From assembly GCA_964549525.1 (NCBI GenBank), contig CAZJUR010000004.1, forward strand, positions 1 to 64,000: DNA of 64,000 nucleotides. The letters are read 5' to 3'. Below, one piece after another: positions 26,381 to 34,234 of this stretch. A program made the translations under genes and the position numbers. The DNA comes from CAZJUR01 sp964549525 (lineage in GTDB: Bacteria > Patescibacteriota > Saccharimonadia > Saccharimonadales > Saccharimonadaceae). A model generated the notes under the pieces. The model was not told where the DNA came from and searched no databases. It was given only the letters and a program-made list of their open reading frames with translations. How positions within the stretch are numbered: position 1 is the stretch's first letter; each line of letters opens with the position of its first letter.

Positions 26381-27589
26381 ATGACTTTATCTGAAGACCT
26401 GCACTGGCGCGGACTGATCCACCAAACCACACTGAACGATAATACCAAACTCAATACGCCTCGAATATTCTATCTAGGAGTCGACCCGAGTTCTGATAGC
26501 ATGACTATAGGCAATTTAGCTGTCGTATTATTAGTGCGTCGGTTGATTGAGGCAGGCCATACTGGCATTATGCTGGTTGGAGGAGCAACTGGGATGATTG
26601 GTGATCCAAAGGAGACCGCCGAGCGTACATTAAAGAGTGTCGATGAAGTCAGCCGCAATAAAGAAGCACTTGCTAAACAGTTTCGTCAGTTGCTTGCAAA
26701 TTCAAATATTGAGGTAGTCGATAACTATCAATGGTTTAAAGATATACAATATATAGATTTCCTGCGTGAGATAGGGAAAAATTTTTCTATGAGTCAATTA
26801 CTTGATAGAGATTTTGTCAAAAAACGTACGGGAACAGATGGACAGGGGCTTAGTTATGCTGAGTTTAGTTATTCACTTATACAAGGCTATGACTTTTTAC
26901 ATCTATTCCGAGAAAAAAATGTGACGCTCCAGATTGGCGCAAGCGATCAGTGGGGTAACATGCTATCAGGTGCGCAGCTCGTTCGTCAAATGACCGGCAA
27001 AAGCGTTGACGTTCTCACCATGCCGCTCGTTATCAATGCAGAAACAGGTCAAAAGTTTGGTAAAACTGAAGATGGAGCTATCTGGCTCGACAGTTCTAAA
27101 ACAAGCGTGTATACATTTTATCAATTTTGGTTCAATGTTCCTGATGATGCTGTGGCAGATTATCTAAAAATTTATACTTTTCTATCTAAAGAGGAAATTG
27201 AATCTATCGTTCAAAGCCACGTATCTCAGATGAACCAACGAACCGCGCAAAAGCGCTTGGCATACGAGGTGACTGCTATAGTACATGGGGAAGAAGCAGC
27301 AAAAAGAGTAGAAAAAGTTACTGATTTTCTTTTTGCGCAAGAGGATCAATCTGATGTCGCGCACGATCTCATCGACCTTTTAAAGCAGGAGCTTTCGTGT
27401 GTTTCTGCCGGAATACCGCTATTGGATGCGTTGCAGCAATCAGGGGTTGCATCTAGCAAAGGAGAAGCTCGACGGCTTGTACATGGAGGGGCAATTACGA
27501 TACACGGTCAACGTGCAGATGAGCATGATATAACTGTTACGCATACAGTCATAAAAAAAGGTAAAAACACCTTTTTATTTGTAGCATAA
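26381..27589 (+). CDS. tyrS: tyrosyl-tRNA synthetase with degenerate HIGH motif
   Basis: TyrRS (402 aa) charges tRNA(Tyr). The class I core has LVGGATGMIGDPK and the KFGKTEDGAIW (KMSKS) loop, and a C-terminal S4 RNA-binding domain ends the protein (SKGEARRLVHGGAITIHG). The HIGH region reads DPSSDSMTIGN (residues 35-45), whereas Bacillus TyrRS has DPTADSLHIGH; the His at position 45 of that enzyme, which helps bind the ATP phosphates, is Thr here, and the second His is Asn. The longer frame reaching to 26156 runs back over the divergent PBP gene and is not used. The stop overlaps the recG start. Confidence 0.94.
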   Translation: MTLSEDLHWRGLIHQTTLNDNTKLNTPRIFYLGVDPSSDSMTIGNLAVVLLVRRLIEAGHTGIMLVGGATGMIGDPKETAERTLKSVDEVSRNKEALAKQFRQLLANSNIEVVDNYQWFKDIQYIDFLREIGKNFSMSQLLDRDFVKKRTGTDGQGLSYAEFSYSLIQGYDFLHLFREKNVTLQIGASDQWGNMLSGAQLVRQMTGKSVDVLTMPLVINAETGQKFGKTEDGAIWLDSSKTSVYTFYQFWFNVPDDAVADYLKIYTFLSKEEIESIVQSHVSQMNQRTAQKRLAYEVTAIVHGEEAAKRVEKVTDFLFAQEDQSDVAHDLIDLLKQELSCVSAGIPLLDALQQSGVASSKGEARRLVHGGAITIHGQRADEHDITVTHTVIKKGKNTFLFVA

Positions 27590-29628
27590 TGATGCATCTT
27601 GATACTTCACTTGAACAGATAAAAGGAGTAGGTACCAAAACAGCAGAAGCATTTGCGCGCGCTGGTTTATATACTGTTCGAGACGCCATCAATTTTTTTC
27701 CCTATAGATACGAAGATTATTCCCATATTCAAAAAACGCTCCACATTAAGCCCGGAAAAGTGACCTTAGTTGGAAAAATTGAACATCTTAGCACTAGGCG
27801 AGTTCGTCGAGGATTACATATCACTGAGGCGACAATTGTTGATGACACAGGAAAAATCCCAGCGGTCTGGTTTAATCAACCCTACCGTGCCGATCAATTA
27901 CGTTTAGATACGAATCAACAATGGTTTATATCGGGTGAGTACGGTCTGCAAGGTCATAAATATCAGCTGCTCAATCCCAGCGTGGAAAAATATAGCCAAA
28001 GTACTATTAATGCTGCACGGATAGTCCCCATTTATCGATCTATAGCTGGTTTAAAGTCACATATTATGCGACGACTAATGTTTGAGCTAAAGCCGTTTAT
28101 GAGTACGGCAGAAGAAATTATTCCATCAGAGCTACTCACGTCTTCGGTAAAAACAGCTCATGCCGACGCCCTCCTAGCACTTCATTTTCCTGATGATGAA
28201 AATGATATATCAACTGCTCAAAAGCACATTGGGCTAGAAGAACTATTTTGCTTGATGCTAGCAAGTCAACTCAACAAAGACAGTAACACGCAGCTGGTCG
28301 CTCGACCTATCAAGTTCGATGTACATCATGCGCAGCAATTTGTTGCCCGCCTGCCATTTACACTAACCAATGCACAGCGTATTGTTATCTGGCAAATCAT
28401 CAAGGATTTTCAAATGAAACATCCCATGAACAGGTTATTGCAGGGTGATGTAGGATCAGGCAAAACAGTTGTTGCGGCAATGACTGCTAGTATCGCTGCC
28501 CAAGCTGGTTATCAAACAGCAGTTATGGCTCCTACGGAGATCTTAGCTCGGCAACACGCTGCGACAGTAGAAGCCCTCGTCATACCATTTGGCTTACGAG
28601 TTGGATTATTAACTAGTAGTGTAAAAGGATCCGCACGTAAACTCTTATACGAGGCTATTAAATCAGGAGAAATTGATATTATTATTGGGACTCATGCTCT
28701 TATTCAAGACACAGTTGTCTTTCATAAGCTTGGTTTCGTCGTGATTGATGAACAGCACCGATTTGGGGTTCAGCAGCGTCAGAAATTGCTGCAAAAAGCC
28801 ACATATATGCCTCATGTTTTATTGATGACTGCAACTCCTATTCCGCGATCACTCGCTTTGACCTTGTATGGTGAGCTAGATATATCAATTCTCAACGAAA
28901 AACCCAAAAATCGTCGCCCTATCCGCACCAAACTAGTGTCACCTAATTCCCGTAATGAAATGTATGAAGCCGTTGAAAAAGAACTTTCTCATGGTCGTCA
29001 AGCGTATGTGGTTTGTGCTCGTATAGACGAAGATCATGAATCTGAAAAACGGAGCGTAGAGGCCGAATATAAAAAACTTCGCCAAACTGTTTTCTCACAC
29101 CGGCGAATCGCATTGCTTCACGGACAGCTCAAAGCAGATGAAAAACAAAAAATTATGGAACGTTTTTTAGATCATAAAATTGATATTTTGATTGCTACCA
29201 CCGTTATTGAAGTTGGTGTAGATGTTCCAAATGCAACCATCATGATTATAGAAAATGCAGACCAATTTGGGCTTGCGCAAGTCCATCAGCTACGTGGTCG
29301 AGTAGGTAGAGGCGAACATCAGAGCTATTGCTACCTTGTTTCGAGTACAAGTCTGAAGCCAACCAGGCGTATGCGTGAATTAGAAAAAAGCAATGATGGC
29401 TTTTACTTAGCAGAAATGGATTTAGAATTACGTGGTCCTGGCGAAGTGTATGGTAAAGCTCAGCATGGGGAACTAAAACTAGAGTTCGCTAATATACGTG
29501 ATACTCAGGCGCTATCTCATGCCCAAAAGCTGGCTACAGAGTTCATACAAAAAAAATATAATTTGCTACAATATCCAGAGACAAAAAAAATGGTCGAACA
29601 ATATCAACGCATGACAACACTTAACTAA
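27589..29628 (+). CDS. recG: ATP-dependent DNA helicase RecG
   Basis: RecG (679 aa) regresses stalled forks and branch-migrates junctions. The N-terminal wedge OB-fold (about 60-150) precedes two helicase domains: motif I GDVGSGKTVVAA (about 285), DEQHRFG as motif II, TATPIPRSL as motif III, and in the second domain VIEVGVDVPNAT and QLRGRVGRG. The TRG-type C-terminal region is present. The start is ATG at 27589, overlapping the tyrS stop (TAATG), or the next codon ATG at 27592. It is co-transcribed with tyrS. Confidence 0.95.
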   Translation: MMHLDTSLEQIKGVGTKTAEAFARAGLYTVRDAINFFPYRYEDYSHIQKTLHIKPGKVTLVGKIEHLSTRRVRRGLHITEATIVDDTGKIPAVWFNQPYRADQLRLDTNQQWFISGEYGLQGHKYQLLNPSVEKYSQSTINAARIVPIYRSIAGLKSHIMRRLMFELKPFMSTAEEIIPSELLTSSVKTAHADALLALHFPDDENDISTAQKHIGLEELFCLMLASQLNKDSNTQLVARPIKFDVHHAQQFVARLPFTLTNAQRIVIWQIIKDFQMKHPMNRLLQGDVGSGKTVVAAMTASIAAQAGYQTAVMAPTEILARQHAATVEALVIPFGLRVGLLTSSVKGSARKLLYEAIKSGEIDIIIGTHALIQDTVVFHKLGFVVIDEQHRFGVQQRQKLLQKATYMPHVLLMTATPIPRSLALTLYGELDISILNEKPKNRRPIRTKLVSPNSRNEMYEAVEKELSHGRQAYVVCARIDEDHESEKRSVEAEYKKLRQTVFSHRRIALLHGQLKADEKQKIMERFLDHKIDILIATTVIEVGVDVPNATIMIIENADQFGLAQVHQLRGRVGRGEHQSYCYLVSSTSLKPTRRMRELEKSNDGFYLAEMDLELRGPGEVYGKAQHGELKLEFANIRDTQALSHAQKLATEFIQKKYNLLQYPETKKMVEQYQRMTTLN

Positions 29629-29630
29629 AC

Positions 29631-30446
29631 ATGTATTCAGGCACGACGCTCCGTCACAAATCCGGAAATTTATTCGGTGTACATCAACGTATTAATCGAG
29701 TAGCACGACGCATTGTTCGACTTGAAACCGAGACGTTTTTCCCCGATATTAAGACAATACAACATTTTGAAGGTAAAAATGGGCCAGATGGCATAAAAAG
29801 TAAGCGACCAGGTGTCGATGAGCCATGGCACTTTATTAACCCTATGTTGCCAACAGATTCACCAATTATAACGGACATCCGAAATCATTCTCACAATCTC
29901 GTCACCGCTCTAAAAAAACAAGATAATGTGAAGGCTGCTTTTGAAGCCGCGTGGCTTAGTCACGCGATTACCGATGGGCTTACGCCAGCTCACCATTTTC
30001 CGTACGAAGATATGCTAGAGGATTTACGTGGAGAAAAAAAAGAGACGAGAGATACCATTAAAAGAAAATTAATGATCTCTGGCGATACGAAAAGAAAAAG
30101 CCTCCTCCACAACTGGCAGGTTTGGGGCGCCAAAGGTCTCATGACGTCGCACGTATTATTTGAGCTCGGCGTGGCGAGTACGACAGTCACGGTGCGTACG
30201 CGTACGATTGCTATTGCAGAAAGTGAAAAAAAACGTTTAATTCATGAAGGCTACGAAGCACTATTTTGCGAATCACTTGCTGCGATCCACCAGCTTCATA
30301 TGTATGAAACATTTTGCAAAAAAGGTTGGACACAAAGCTTGGCTCGTCAAACAAAGAACATACTGTTACCGACAATTATGCACAGTGTTGCTCTAGCCTG
30401 GTATGACGCGACGTATCGTTCTGCTACGCCTGAAAAAACAAGATAG
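29631..30446 (+). CDS. zinc-dependent phospholipase C / S1-P1 nuclease-like protein
   Basis: This 271-residue, mostly helical protein has no signal peptide. Residues about 105-122 read WLSHAITDGLTPAHHFPYE, the HxxxDxxxPxH pattern of the zinc-dependent phospholipase C and S1/P1 nuclease fold. Other candidate metal ligands are the His in EPWHFINP and RNHSHNL upstream and His in AIHQLHMYE downstream. Known members act outside the cell on phospholipids or nucleic acids; without a signal peptide this one may be cytoplasmic and its substrate is unknown. It starts 2 bp after recG, and its 3' end overlaps convergent rsmD by 23 bp. Confidence 0.7.
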   Translation: MYSGTTLRHKSGNLFGVHQRINRVARRIVRLETETFFPDIKTIQHFEGKNGPDGIKSKRPGVDEPWHFINPMLPTDSPIITDIRNHSHNLVTALKKQDNVKAAFEAAWLSHAITDGLTPAHHFPYEDMLEDLRGEKKETRDTIKRKLMISGDTKRKSLLHNWQVWGAKGLMTSHVLFELGVASTTVTVRTRTIAIAESEKKRLIHEGYEALFCESLAAIHQLHMYETFCKKGWTQSLARQTKNILLPTIMHSVALAWYDATYRSATPEKTR

Positions 30447-30948
30447 TGGCGTCACCATAGTTTTTACGTTCCTGTAAAGAGAGCGATAATTGTGGTGTGT
30501 CTTCATGAACGGGATAACTCACAATTAGCCATCCGCCTGGTACAACGTGTCGACACAACTTATCAATCACATCTAATCTAATTGTGTGATATGGTGGGTC
30601 GGCAAAGACTATATCAAACATTTTATCAGCGTTATTATCAGACCATGTCGAGATATTTGCCCGCGTCACTTTTGTGCTTTCTGTAAGATCAAATAAATCG
30701 ACAGTTGCTTTAATTGCTCGGTGGGCTTGTTTACTGGAGTCGACAAACGTCGCGGAAACTGCTCCTCTGCTGAGAGCTTCAAATCCTAATGCACCTGAAC
30801 CTGCATATGCATCAAGGACGCTCATGCCTTTGATGACACCAAGTGAATTAAAGAGTGCGCCACGAGCCTTTTCACTCATCGGGTGGGTTCGATTACCGGC
30901 AGGCGATTTAAAAATACGCTTCCCATATTTTCCGGCGATAATTCTCAT
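30424..30948 (-). CDS. rsmD: 16S rRNA (guanine966-N2)-methyltransferase RsmD
   Basis: RsmD (174 aa) methylates G966 of 16S rRNA. It begins MRIIAGKYGKR, has the conserved THPMSEKARGALFN, the SAM-binding motif LDAYAGSGALGFEALSRGA and the catalytic ADPPY (NPPY type). The length is typical. A TATACT -10 box (30956-30961 on the minus strand) lies 7 nt before the ATG, giving an almost leaderless mRNA. In many bacteria coaD follows; here the downstream neighbour is convergent. Confidence 0.93.
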   Translation of the reverse strand: MRIIAGKYGKRIFKSPAGNRTHPMSEKARGALFNSLGVIKGMSVLDAYAGSGALGFEALSRGAVSATFVDSSKQAHRAIKATVDLFDLTESTKVTRANISTWSDNNADKMFDIVFADPPYHTIRLDVIDKLCRHVVPGGWLIVSYPVHEDTPQLSLSLQERKNYGDATILFFQA

Positions 30949-31018
30949 AAGTACTAGTATACTGTATAAACTTTTCCACAGCTTTATGAAAAATAAGCTA
31001 GTCGATAAATTATGCTTA

Positions 31019-31027
31019 TGATATTAT
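31019..31027 (+). promoter_or_regulatory. extended -10 promoter of candidate ncRNA
   Basis: TGA-TATTAT with TATTAT at 31022-31027 predicts a transcript start at about 31034, exactly where the 5' strand of a 16-bp closing stem begins. Confidence 0.5.
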
Positions 31028-31033
31028 GCACAT

Positions 31034-31122
31034 AAGGCAGAGAGTGTGTGCCGACCTAACTTTGGAGTTGTTGTGGTGGACAATCATAGTATAGATCTCT
31101 TGCACGCCTCCCTGTCTTTTTT
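31034..31122 (+). ncRNA. candidate structured small RNA with closing stem and U-tract
   Basis: The first 18 nt (31034-31051, AAGGCAGAGAGTGTGTGC) pair with 31102-31118, forming stems of 7, 3 and 6 bp broken by one mismatch (41/111) and one bulge (45). A run of six T (31117-31122) follows, so the closing stem doubles as a terminator. The 50-nt interior can form two small hairpins, AACT-TTGG-AGTT (31058-31069) and TTGT-N5-ACAA (31071-31083). There is no open reading frame. The 5' part resembles part of SRP RNA (AAGGCAGA, GTGTGCC), but the GGAAG tetraloop region is missing, so I do not call it SRP RNA. No known family assigned. Confidence 0.5.
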
Positions 31123-31124
31123 GA

Positions 31125-31372
31125 TGTCGATAAGAATTATTTTAAATATACAATTTTACCCGCGTGCATATTGTAACTATTGTACATATCTAGACTGGTA
31201 GAAGGCACCGTAAAACATTCAAGTGATTGAGTGTTAAAATCATTGATTTCGTCTTGTGTTGGGCTGGTTAAATTCCATGCTAACATGTACTGATTGCTCG
31301 CATTTGCCGCACATTTATAACATAAAAATACGGCGGGGAAATTTCAAAAAAATATGCAAAGGGTTTTTCTGG
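31125..31372. other. intergenic stretch without recognised gene
   Basis: About 250 bp between the candidate RNA and tRNA-Leu(GAG). It is AT-rich and holds no convincing reading frame; a short frame from 31256 runs antisense through the tRNA and is not credible. A run of A (T on the minus strand) at about 31346-31353 may help end the tRNA transcript, but without a clear hairpin. Confidence 0.5.
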
Positions 31373-31461
31373 TGGTGCGCGAGAGAGGACTTGAACCTCC
31401 ACGACCTAAAGCGGTCACTAGCCCCTCAAGCTAGCGCGTCTACCAATTCCGCCACTCGCGC
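31373..31461 (-). tRNA. tRNA-Leu (anticodon GAG)
   Basis: The minus strand folds into a class II tRNA: acceptor GCGCGAG/CTCGCGC with discriminator A and encoded CCA (31375-31373), D-arm AATTGGTAGAC, anticodon stem CTAGC/GCTAG with loop TTGAGGG (anticodon GAG), a long variable arm, and a canonical T-loop TTCAAGT. It decodes CUY leucine codons. An extended -10 TGT-TATACT (31483-31478 on the minus strand) lies about 10 nt upstream of the tRNA. Confidence 0.95.
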
Positions 31462-31477
31462 ATGAGGATACCACAGC

Positions 31478-31503
31478 AGTATAACAGATTGATATGCTAT
31501 AAT
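31478..31503. promoter_or_regulatory. divergent promoters of tRNA-Leu(GAG) and typA
   Basis: Minus strand: TGT-TATACT with TATACT at 31483-31478. Plus strand: TGC-TATAAT with TATAAT at 31498-31503. Both are extended -10 boxes, 14 bp apart; neither has a clear -35. Confidence 0.65.
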
Positions 31504-31517
31504 AAAGATTAAAGGAA

Positions 31518-31539
31518 GCCCGGATTCGGGCATATTTTT
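31518..31539 (+). promoter_or_regulatory. leader hairpin between Shine-Dalgarno and start codon of typA
   Basis: GCCCG (31518-31522) pairs with CGGGC (31527-31531) around GATT, followed by ATATTTTT and then the ATG at 31540. The Shine-Dalgarno AAGGA (31512-31516) lies upstream of the hairpin, 23 nt from the ATG; if the hairpin folds, the effective spacing is about 9 nt. It could also act as a weak promoter-proximal terminator. Confidence 0.5.
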
Positions 31540-33360
31540 ATGAGTGACACAAAACACATTCGAAATATTGCAATCATCGCGCACGTTGACCATGGCAAAA
31601 CAACTTTGGTCGATGGCTTATTAAAGCAATCTAATACGTTTCGCGGCAATCAAGCTGAGATGGATCAACAGCTGATTATGGATAGCGGAGACCAGGAAAA
31701 AGAACGTGGTATCACTATCACAGCTAAACAGACAACTGTTTTTCATGGCGACTATAAAATTAATATCATTGATACACCTGGTCATGCTGATTTTAGCGGT
31801 GAAGTCGAACGAACTCTTAATATGGCCGACGGAGTACTTTTAATCGTCGATGCTCAAGAGGGACCTATGCCACAAACTAAATTTGTGCTCAGTAAAGCGC
31901 TTGGTTTACATCTTCAACCTATTGTGATTATAAATAAAATTGATAAGCCATCTCGTCGAATCAATGAAGTGAAAGACGAAATCGACAATCTCTTCCTCGA
32001 ACTTGCGACAGATGATGCGCAACTTCATTATCCACTTTATTTTGCGATAGGTCGAGAGGGAAAAGCATGGTCTGAGCTACCCGATAATCCCCAAGAACAC
32101 ACTGATTTATCAATTATTTTTGAAGCAATTATCGAGCATATTCCTGCTCCAAAAGCCACTATAGACGAGCCATTTCAGCTACTTGTGACTTCATTGAAAC
32201 AAGATAATTTTCTCGGTAAATATGCAATTGGCCGAATCGCTCGAGGAACAGCCCGAAAAGGCCTAAGGGCAACTATTATAAAACCCGATGGTCAAAAAGT
32301 ACCTGCAAAAATAGATAAAGTACTATCTTATCGGGGGTTGATCCAAGAAGAAGTGGATAATGCAATTGCTGGTGATATTGTATCGATTACTGGATGCGAA
32401 GCGGCGCATATTGGCGACACGATAGCTGATAGTGAAGTACCTGACGCGCTACCCACTATCGAGGTTGAAGCGCCTACCCTCAGTATGTATGTAGGACCAA
32501 ATACGAGCCCGCTGAAAGGTAAAGAAGGGGAATTTACGACATCTCGTCAAATCGGTGATCGATTGCAGCAAGAGCTTGAAACGAATGTTGCTCTTCGGGT
32601 TGAAGATGAAGGCATTGGTTTTAAAATTTCTGGGCGAGGCGAACTGCACCTCAGTGTTTTAATCGAAACACTACGACGTGAAGGATACGAATTTGAAGTT
32701 GGACGACCGCACGTAGTTACGATTGAAAGAGACGGTAATGTGCAGGAGCCTGTCGAAGAATTATTGGTAGAAGTAGGTAACGAATTTGTGGGTGCAATTT
32801 CTCAAGAACTTGGACAGCGGCGAGCCGAAATGATTCACCAGGAAACTACAAGCAGTGGCGCAATTCGCCAAACGTACACGATTTCAACTCGTAGTCTCAT
32901 TGGGCTCCGAAATGTGCTCCTTACAGCCACTAAAGGAACAGTTATTATGCATAGTTTACCGGCAGGTTATCAGCCGCTCGGGCCTAAGCAGCAGCAAACG
33001 CGAAATGGAGCTTTAGTAGCAACGGAAGCGGGTGAAACAACGGCTTATGCGCTCGATAATAGTGCAGCACGCGGTATCCTTTATGTCGGGCCAGGCACTA
33101 CAGTGTATCAGGGCATGATTGTCGGACTGTATAATCGACAAGGCGATCTCGATGTCAATGTATGTCGCGGCAAACAACTCACCAATATGCGCACGAGCAG
33201 TAGCGATGGCACGGTCCAACTCACACCGTTTACCGACTTAAGCCTCGAGCAATGTATTGATTTTATCGAAGATGACGAGCTGCTCGAAGTCACACCAAAA
33301 AATCTGCGACTTCGTAAACGTCATTTGCATCCGAATGATCGTAAAAGAAAGAGTACATAA
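31540..33360 (+). CDS. typA: translational GTPase TypA/BipA
   Basis: TypA (606 aa) is a ribosome-binding GTPase used in 50S assembly and stress growth. G-domain motifs are HVDHGKTTLVDG (G1), GITITAKQT (G2), DTPGHADFSGEVER (G3) and NKIDKPSR (G4); then domains II, III, V and the TypA-specific C-terminal domain ending ELLEVTPKNLRLRKRHLHPNDRKRKST. The stop overlaps the ATG of the next gene (TAATG). A decayed copy of this gene's last 160 bp lies 750 bp downstream (34055-34215). Confidence 0.96.
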   Translation: MSDTKHIRNIAIIAHVDHGKTTLVDGLLKQSNTFRGNQAEMDQQLIMDSGDQEKERGITITAKQTTVFHGDYKINIIDTPGHADFSGEVERTLNMADGVLLIVDAQEGPMPQTKFVLSKALGLHLQPIVIINKIDKPSRRINEVKDEIDNLFLELATDDAQLHYPLYFAIGREGKAWSELPDNPQEHTDLSIIFEAIIEHIPAPKATIDEPFQLLVTSLKQDNFLGKYAIGRIARGTARKGLRATIIKPDGQKVPAKIDKVLSYRGLIQEEVDNAIAGDIVSITGCEAAHIGDTIADSEVPDALPTIEVEAPTLSMYVGPNTSPLKGKEGEFTTSRQIGDRLQQELETNVALRVEDEGIGFKISGRGELHLSVLIETLRREGYEFEVGRPHVVTIERDGNVQEPVEELLVEVGNEFVGAISQELGQRRAEMIHQETTSSGAIRQTYTISTRSLIGLRNVLLTATKGTVIMHSLPAGYQPLGPKQQQTRNGALVATEAGETTAYALDNSAARGILYVGPGTTVYQGMIVGLYNRQGDLDVNVCRGKQLTNMRTSSSDGTVQLTPFTDLSLEQCIDFIEDDELLEVTPKNLRLRKRHLHPNDRKRKST

Positions 33361-34031
33361 TGCCTAAAAGAAAGAGAAACACCAAATCTCACGTAGCTCG
33401 TGAAGCAGCTCTTATAAATGCGGGAATGAGTGTGTGTCAAGCAGCTGCGACAGTAGTCACGGGTAACATGGGATTTATCGGCGAGGCTGCCCACAATCTG
33501 GGCGATGCAGCTTCATTTGCAGCAAAAGATCGAGCTATACATGCGTCTAACGAAGAAGAAAGCAGAAGTCGCAGCTTGCGACTTGGAGCTGCTGGTATTT
33601 TTGCGGCCGGTGGTGTATTCGGAGTAAGTGCGGGAAGCTATGAGCTTATGAGTAGCTATACAGAAACCGCTTCGCCAACAGCTATTGGGATTGCAGTTGC
33701 GTGTGCAGGTCTCAACACCATCATCGCTAAGCGTGCTCATCGTTCTGTACATGATACTGAGATGGACGAGACGATTTCATTGTGCGAACATCATACACAT
33801 TCTCACTCCGAAAAAGACCCGGTTGCTCGTCCTGAGCGATACGAAGCGCTTTTAGATACCAAAATACACGCTTTATCAGATGCGGGTACTGGCTGGATTT
33901 ATGTGTCAGGTCTCCTAGCTCAAGCTAAAGGTTATGGAGATCACTGGAGTGAATCCGCAGTGCTAGTAAACGGAGGTATCGCTTCTTTATCAGCGTCTTT
34001 CACCTTGCGTCGAATCCAAAGAAAAAGTTAA
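33360..34031 (+). CDS. short cation diffusion facilitator (CDF) transporter
   Basis: This 223-residue membrane protein has both metal-site signatures of the CDF family: AAHNLGDAAS in TM2 (H45, D49) and HALSDAG in TM5 (H170, D174). Between TM4 and TM5 is a His-rich loop (CEHHTHSHSE), as in zinc transporters. Six membrane helices can be drawn. The cytoplasmic C-terminal domain of typical CDF proteins is absent; the protein ends just after TM6 (LRRIQRKS). It likely exports Zn2+ or a similar divalent metal by proton antiport, by family analogy. It is translationally coupled to typA and followed by the typA remnant. Confidence 0.82.
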   Translation: MPKRKRNTKSHVAREAALINAGMSVCQAAATVVTGNMGFIGEAAHNLGDAASFAAKDRAIHASNEEESRSRSLRLGAAGIFAAGGVFGVSAGSYELMSSYTETASPTAIGIAVACAGLNTIIAKRAHRSVHDTEMDETISLCEHHTHSHSEKDPVARPERYEALLDTKIHALSDAGTGWIYVSGLLAQAKGYGDHWSESAVLVNGGIASLSASFTLRRIQRKS

Positions 34032-34054
34032 CACCTTATCCTTTCACTCTATAT

Positions 34055-34215
34055 AATAGTGACGCTGTTGACCAACTAAAACTGCTTACTGAACTCAGCC
34101 TTGAGTAGGTATTGATTTTATAGAAGATGACGAGCTGCTCGAAGTCAAACCAAAAAAACTACGATTATGGAAGCGAAACCTTAATCCAAACGACCGTAAA
34201 CGTCAAAAGAAGTAA
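34055..34215 (+). pseudogene. decayed second copy of the typA 3' end
   Basis: This stretch aligns with 33200-33360 of typA. The last 33 codons are open and read IDFIEDDELLEVKPKKLRLWKR and so on to a stop at 34213-34215, with many substitutions, mostly synonymous or conservative. Just upstream, LTELSLE is followed by TAG (34106-34108) where typA has CAA, and one base is missing before GTATT, so the frame is broken. There is no start codon or ribosome site. It looks like the end of a different, somewhat diverged typA allele, left by recombination or duplication. Confidence 0.85.
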
Positions 34216-34234
34216 CGTAGATTTTAGTAATATT

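Noticed and set aside
31034..31070. Similarity to SRP (4.5S) RNA (AAGGCAGA and GTGTGCC)
   Set aside because: The diagnostic GGAAG tetraloop and its flanking stem are missing upstream, and the fold differs.
31256..31465. A 69-codon plus-strand frame over tRNA-Leu(GAG)
   Set aside because: It is antisense to a clear tRNA and has no ribosome site or recognisable sequence.
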